DNA of 64,000 nucleotides from contig JAKTNV010000004.1 of the NCBI GenBank assembly GCA_022747635.1, forward strand, positions 25,363,179 through 25,427,178, written 5' to 3'. Under the pieces are notes generated by a model. The model saw nothing but the letters and a program-made list of their open reading frames with translations. It was not told the DNA's origin and ran no database searches. Source of the stretch: Hetaerina americana. Its lineage: Eukaryota > Arthropoda > Insecta > Odonata > Calopterygidae. Both the position numbers and the translations under genes were made by a program. Position 1 is the first letter of the stretch. Each line of letters begins with the position of its first letter. This document shows positions 58,718 to 64,000 of this stretch, one piece after another.

Positions 58718-59470
58718 CGAGGGTCATCCGGAAAGTAGTACCCGTTCGTGCCGCATGAAGTGCTGACGACGCGAGTAGCCGCTGGACGAGGTCAGATAGC
58801 TTCAGTGGCTTGTCTGCCTTCTCTGAGCCAAGTTGCGTGACGCTAGCATTGCCTGTGTTGTTTCTGTGATTGTTTACAATGTTTAAAAAAATTGAGAACG
58901 CCGCCAGTTGTGAAGTGAGGGCAGTGATTAAATTCCTCAATGCAAGAAACGTTCGCCCATGTGATATTCATCGCCAATTAAAGGAGGTGTATGGAGACAA
59001 TGTAATGGACGAGTCGTCTGTTCGGCGGTGGTGTCGCAACTTCAACATGGGGAGGGGGAACACACACGACGATGAGCGTTCGGGGAGACCGTCTGTCATT
59101 ACAGACCAACTGGTGAGCTCAGTTGACGAATTCGTGAGGAACGATCGGCGCGTCACAATTGATGACATCTGTGAGCATTTTCCCAATGTTTCTCGAACAA
59201 TTGTTCATGAAATTGTTAAACACCATCTGCATTATGCAAAAATTTGTGCAAGATGGGTCCCTCGCGTATCTCAATGAGCTGGCGGCGAAGGACTATGCAG
59301 CAGGAATACAGAAACTTGTCACACGTTATGACAAATGCCTTAATTTGCTTGGAGATTATGTTGAGAAGTAGTTTAAAGTATCCTCTTTCAAATAAAATTT
59401 TTTATGTTAGTTAATATTTACTTTTGTGTCTTTAATTCACGAACGGGTACTACTTTCCGGATGACCCTCG
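58718..59470 (+). mobile_element. Internally deleted mariner, copy 2 (753 bp)
   Basis: Identical in length and structure to the element at 30053-30805. By eye I count four substitutions and no indels between them (about 99.5% identity). Same 33-bp terminal repeats; TA at 58716-58717 and 59471-59472. The flanks are unrelated to those of copy 1, so these are independent insertions rather than a segmental duplication. Confidence 0.95.
58879..59277 (+). CDS. Catalytic-domain-less mariner transposase, copy 2
   Basis: 132 residues, the same as the product at 30214-30612 except Val for Ala at position 79; one further difference is synonymous. It keeps both helix-turn-helix regions and ends just after WVPR at the same deletion junction. 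Confidence 0.75.
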   Translation: MFKKIENAASCEVRAVIKFLNARNVRPCDIHRQLKEVYGDNVMDESSVRRWCRNFNMGRGNTHDDERSGRPSVITDQLVSSVDEFVRNDRRVTIDDICEHFPNVSRTIVHEIVKHHLHYAKICARWVPRVSQ

Positions 59471-59701
59471 TATATGCTTTGATGCATATGGAGTTCTTTG
59501 TGATGCACTTACTTTTCTCTATCCAGGCAATATGTGCAAATGGTATGAACGATAATTAGCTATAGTGTAAATCGTCAATAAGCAAATACAACAGGTTTAT
59601 GATTATTGCACTGCTCGATGAACAATTATTATTTTCTTTCGCTGAGCTATTTTTGCGCCTACGGTTCAAATCGGTTTTCAAGGAAAGAGGATAACTGCAG
59701 A

Positions 59702-59880
59702 TTTATTTATTTTATTTCTCGACTTTATTGGGGGAGATTGTGAATTCATAGTCCCTTCTTCCACCTAACCCCTACATATTACGTTCAGTACATTAAAGAT
59801 AATCACTAATTCCTTAAGCCTTAGGTGGAAGACAAACCATCTAGGCGGGAATCGAACCCGCGACCTCAGGTTGGAGCAAT
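59702..59880 (-). mobile_element. tRNA-related SINE fragment, family 3
   Basis: On the minus strand, a B-box GGTTCGATTCC (59858-59848) inside CGCGGGTTCGATTCCCGCC follows a decayed head. The body runs to a T-rich + strand end (A-rich tail) at 59702-59715. It does not match families 1 or 2. Confidence 0.55.
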
Positions 59881-60749
59881 TTCAGATACGAACATATAAA
59901 GAAGCAGAATATTATATGGCTAGTGAGGAGGTATTTAAATAAGTGTCACGTATAGTGTACATAAGGAGGAGAGGGAGATATTGAAAAAAATAGCATGAAA
60001 TGGAAAAATTGAGATATTTAAGGGTAGCACGATACTGAATACTGTGATCAATAGTGGAAATTTAAGGGGAGAGGAGAAGAAAATAGACATTTTCCTGGGA
60101 TATGAAATGAACTACAGAATAATACTCTACGAATCACATTTATTAATAATTAGGTAGCTTATTATTAATTTTAATAATATGTCACTCCGTTGGATGTCTA
60201 CGTTCTTCGCCTGCCTAATCGAACGTATCTCATGAGTCACCAAGCGCGGAAGTTTGTTGTCGCACCGATTGTTGTGTGAAAAGAGTGTCATTTCACGAAG
60301 TCCAGCTTTATAAAAAGGCCGTTGAAATAAAATCATTCTATTTTCCTACCATTTCCAATACCGAAGGCGGTTATTGAGGTCTAAAACTTTTCTCGAAATG
60401 GCTACAGTCCGTGCGAGGGAAAACTCAATGATATAGTTTTGCAAATCGAATTTTTAAATCTATTTTTTTGCGTACATTATTTCTCCGACATTAAAGTTGT
60501 CTTTGTTTGTTGGGGAAGCAGGAATATAATTTGGTCGCATCAACTCAATTGGTTCCTGTTTAATTAATCGGAAACGCGGTTGAAGGATCGGGAATCGATT
60601 TGCTATGTTCCTCAAAGGGGTTGATTAACTCTGCATTCCAAGATCCGAATATCTTTTGTAACGTGAATGTCCAAATTGGGGTAAACGGATAATCCGGAGA
60701 AGATAATAACCGAATATCCGGACACCAACAATCCCTGATCCTATTTACA
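59881..60749. other. Unassigned AT-rich sequence
   Basis: No feature recognised. Confidence 0.4.
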
Positions 60750-61250
60750 GTCCTAGTTTGAAGATGACCTCTCCTTCCCTCTCTCGCCTGACTGCTTCCT
60801 ATTCCCCATCCCTCCTCCTACGTATCTCCATCCCCCCCCCTGGACCCCACGAACCAATTTCACGCTAGAAGATGGGATCTATGCTCTCCCATTGGGGCGC
60901 CATCCCTTTGGTTTCCCCGCCGCCCTACTCCCACACCACTCCTCGACCCCGGTGAAAACCCACATCTGTCTCGCACACTTCCCGATTCCTTTCAACCCCG
61001 GATATCACCTCCATCCCTCTCTCTCCCTCCCCCTCCCGTCATCCACCCTCTCTCGTCCGTCAACGCCCACGCCCCTCCACCCATCCTCGAACACGCGTCC
61101 TTCCCTCCCACGACCCCCACCTCACGCCTCCAATCCACATTTCTCTCTACCCATCTCTGCAGAGCGGGGATGATGGAGGGGAAGAGAGAGGGCTCTTCGA
61201 CTCAACTGAGAAGACGTCGAAGGCACAGGGATACGCAGCGTTGAAGGATG
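60750..61250. promoter_or_regulatory. GC-rich, C-run-rich island
   Basis: Pyrimidine-dominated on the + strand (CTCTCTCCCTCCCCCTCCC-type runs at 61015-61045), switching to GA-rich at 61165-61190. The open frame at 60892-61173 is low-complexity Pro/Ser/His and probably not a gene. Confidence 0.35.
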
Positions 61251-62699
61251 ATGCCCCGTCCTCACGTCAATTCATTTATTTTATTTTCCTCACTCCAGAG
61301 GTCTTAGAGGACTCGTCATATTTTTAGGAGTTCCATCAGTCAATCAGCGTTTTATCGTTGCTTCTAAGCGGATCATGATCGGCGTTGAATTTTGTGCTCA
61401 CAGAGGTTTTGATGTACTGCTTCAATGGATAAGGCTACTTTTTTTGGCGATTGCGAAATGGTACGGCAGCGGTATAAATATTTTTTTAAACAGGTTTTAG
61501 AACTATTCTGGGATTTGTGTGGTTGTGCGCTTGCGTTTCAACACCAACATCGAGTAGATTTATCTATTCAGGATTAACCATTCGGTAACTTCAGTGAAAT
61601 TTTCAATTTCCAGATATGATAAGCTGCTTCTTAGCTCTCATTCCAAAGAAAACGGCAAAGGACCTTTTTTAATGGAAGGGACTATAGACACAACGAAAAA
61701 AAATAATATTCGTTAAACATTACGTGAAATTTATAAAAACTACTGTTCCTCGGATTCTACTGTCGACGTCTTCCGGTTGGACATTATTTTTGGTGTACTT
61801 GTGGATTGCGTATAGCTCTCATGCCTAGGAGACTAAACTTTTTCACTATAGATCGATGTACCTATACCTTTGAAATATGAAATATCCCAAGGTTATTATG
61901 ACGTTAACCCATTTATTCCATTGAAAATTTGAGTGCTCGGCTATTTCTTCTAACTTTCTAAATAATGTTGGGAAATCTGATGTTTCACGAGCTTTTGCTG
62001 GGCATGCTCTCTAAATGATTTTGGTGATCTGGGCCTTAAAATATATGCTCCATAAAAGTTCATATTTATGGAAGTCTTAAACCACAAATATTCTTTCTTA
62101 TCTTCATCACCAAAACAAAAATTTCTGAAACGGTTTAGAGAACGTTATTTGTCTAACTCATTTTTAAAAGGATACAAAAGTCTTGAACTATTTTGGATAG
62201 TAGATATTTTTACTCGGTAAATTTCGTTTGATTGATGTTGCTTGAAAAATAATGAAAATTATCTGAGATTCTTCAATAGCTTTCGAAATTGTTTGTTTTA
62301 GAAATTTCCCTCTCGATAAGTACGATGTTATGCGCACCATTCTTGGAAAATAGACAATTTACACCGGGATTTATAATATTTAAAACCGATCGGGGATAAA
62401 AATCTTTTCAAACTCATTAATGAACACTGACATTTACGTGACAATTTTTTGTTCTACAATATTTATATATAAAATTCCATACGCATGCCTTTTAGACCCT
62501 ATTAAACCAAATTTTACTTCAGAGGAATCGTCGTCATCAAAAGGTGTACATACTTCATTTCAATTGCAAGGAAACAGTTCCGTTTAGTAGTTACACATGT
62601 CTAGTTGCACTAATTTCTCGTCTTCGTGAAGATTTTGGCTCACGCTTTCCGCACCAGAAGTTGAAAGTTCTCACGCGTGTTTGACGCCAGCTCAAGTGA
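61251..62699. other. Unassigned AT-rich sequence
   Basis: No feature recognised. Confidence 0.4.
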
Positions 62700-63110
62700 A
62701 TGATAACATTGCTGAGGTTGGCACTCAGGTATAAAAATTCTTTAATGATCCCGAGAGTGGTCTCCGTGAGCCAAGGGCGCGTGGAAAAGGATCGTAGGGA
62801 CCCACTCCGTTTAATGCGTTGCCTTGAAAGAAAAAAATAAATGGGATCGATTCCCAATTGGCTGCGTCCAATCCGCTTCGAGGGTCTCCGTGACCATTGT
62901 CGAGAAGACCTGTTGCTGGCCGTAAAACTTCGAGGGCAATAAGGGCCCTGCCAAGGGAATGGATGGCTGTCACAGGCAGAAGGGGTGAGCACGGAAAGTA
63001 CACCACTCGGGTCTGTGTTGAACCACTACCACCACGGCTATTAGAATACGGGCGCATTACGCCGAGTGACGTGGTGGGTTTCTGAAATGCCGCCAAGCGG
63101 ATGTGACGCA
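62700..63110. other. GC-rich segment of unknown nature
   Basis: A sharply bounded block of balanced, higher-GC sequence in AT-rich surroundings, with overlapping minus-strand open frames (62591-62992, 62725-63111). No family recognised. It lacks the polypurine/polypyrimidine runs of the promoter-like islands. Could be an exon, an unknown repeat or inserted foreign DNA. Confidence 0.35.
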
Positions 63111-63361
63111 AGTTCTCAGATCAGCCGTTATGCCCAATGTTTAGGTAGTCTGTAAAGATTGCCATCGGTGGATGAGTTTGAGCGGTGGTTAAGTTTGAAC
63201 GTGTCATTTGAGCCGTTGGTAAGGGGAATCATCCGCAATGGAAAATTAGGGAAATTTGAGTTAAGAAGAAGAGTTTTGGGTAAGACGAATTAAAACGAAT
63301 TTCCTGAAACTAATATTGAAAAACTATTTTGCAAAACTTCTGTTTATACTTTTCAATATTT

Positions 63362-64000
63362 TAGTACCCTGCAATCCACTGATAGGGTATGTGGCATGGA
63401 GTGAATACACTAATTTTGACCCGAATATGATCCCTACCTCGGTCGCAACCTTCCCTTATCGTTCGTGGAAAATTACATCTTAAATCTATCTGTCCTACAT
63501 TTAATCTCTCACATTTTATTGGCATGATCTCTCCTACCATAAAACGATGGGGGTAATAATACATTTTCAAAATCACTGCTAAAAAGACCTCCTTCCAATT
63601 AATGCAAAAGCTTCAATCTGTAATTTAACCTTCGCTCCGTGAGTGATTCCCAGCCTAGCTGCTCTAATATTTTGGATACGCTATTTGGCTTATTATAACA
63701 AAGTTTTATATATCTAGCTCCTCTACGTTCCACGCGATCCAATTCTCTTCTCAAAGGTTTAACCGACGACAGGTAACATTTCTCTATGACCTTTTCATCA
63801 CATTTACCTAGTAATCTTCTAATAAATCCCAATTTTTTGTCAGAGGGTCCACATATTCCCCGTATGCGTTTCACCCAGGAGTGATTGTGAGTGAGGGTAA
63901 AGCCTAGGTATTTAATTGAGTCTACACAATCCATTTCGGTGTTCCCAATGCAGTAGGCGCTCGGGTGGGAATAGCTCATATTCCAAAAATTTATGACTGC
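63362..64000 (-). mobile_element. LINE A copy, continues beyond the window
   Basis: Minus strand from the edge: an open frame with [53 protein letters not shown] and [20 protein letters not shown], then the family 3' UTR ending in the GCAGGGTACT end at 63362. Its frame is the longest open stretch among the LINE A copies for this region. Relative to the others, a block between SVKPL and RRELDR is shortened (the usual [15 protein letters not shown] residues are missing). Confidence 0.82.

Noticed and set aside
58533..58940. 135-codon minus-strand frame spanning the end of the second deleted mariner
   Set aside because: Antisense to the transposase start and terminal repeat; its first 70 or so residues are also repeated at 30048-30275 only because the element is repeated.

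Overview
The window looks like arthropod nuclear DNA. It is AT-rich, with long introns, many mariner-family transposons, non-LTR retrotransposons, tRNA-derived SINEs and a Penelope-like element. The one host gene I can reconstruct is a core 1 beta-1,3-galactosyltransferase (C1GALT1 / Drosophila C1GalTA type). It lies on the + strand in eight coding exons from 20526 to 41952 and encodes 401 residues. All exon phases agree, but only if intron 3 uses a GC-AG donor. I cannot name the species.

Layout. 1-4834: no recognised gene, but a GC/CpG-rich promoter-like stretch at about 2880-3480 that could be the distant first exon of the galactosyltransferase gene. 4835-6166: a full-length mariner with an open transposase frame. 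7975-11400: old retroelement debris, namely relics of a non-LTR family here called LINE C, a SINE, and a Penelope-like reverse transcriptase fragment joined to a terminal repeat with a hammerhead-ribozyme-like motif. 13627-14398: two strong palindromes. 14929-18650: a head-to-head pair of copies of another non-LTR family (LINE A) and one more LINE C relic.

20482-41952: the galactosyltransferase gene. Intron 1 holds LINE A. Intron 2 holds a Tigger/pogo relic followed by a third non-LTR element (LINE B). Intron 3 holds a palindromic Penelope-type hairpin with 81-bp perfect arms, and a LINE C relic split by a 753-bp deleted mariner. Intron 4 holds a SINE with clear target-site duplications. Intron 7 holds a second SINE type.

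42000-51700: a mariner graveyard (a minus-strand relic, a DD41D relic, a 384-bp deletion derivative and a further relic) plus a full-length SINE. 51720-61250: three GC-rich, promoter-like islands separated by AT-rich sequence, without recognisable coding exons; they may belong to genes beyond the right edge. Between them, at 58718-59470, is a second copy of the 753-bp deleted mariner, differing at only four positions from the intronic copy. The right edge (63362-64000) is another LINE A copy.

The most interesting signals are: hammerhead-like motifs that recur in Penelope-like terminal repeats, one of them physically joined to a Penelope-type reverse transcriptase; the amplified mariner derivative that encodes only the DNA-binding half of a transposase; the GC-AG intron; and the palindromes.
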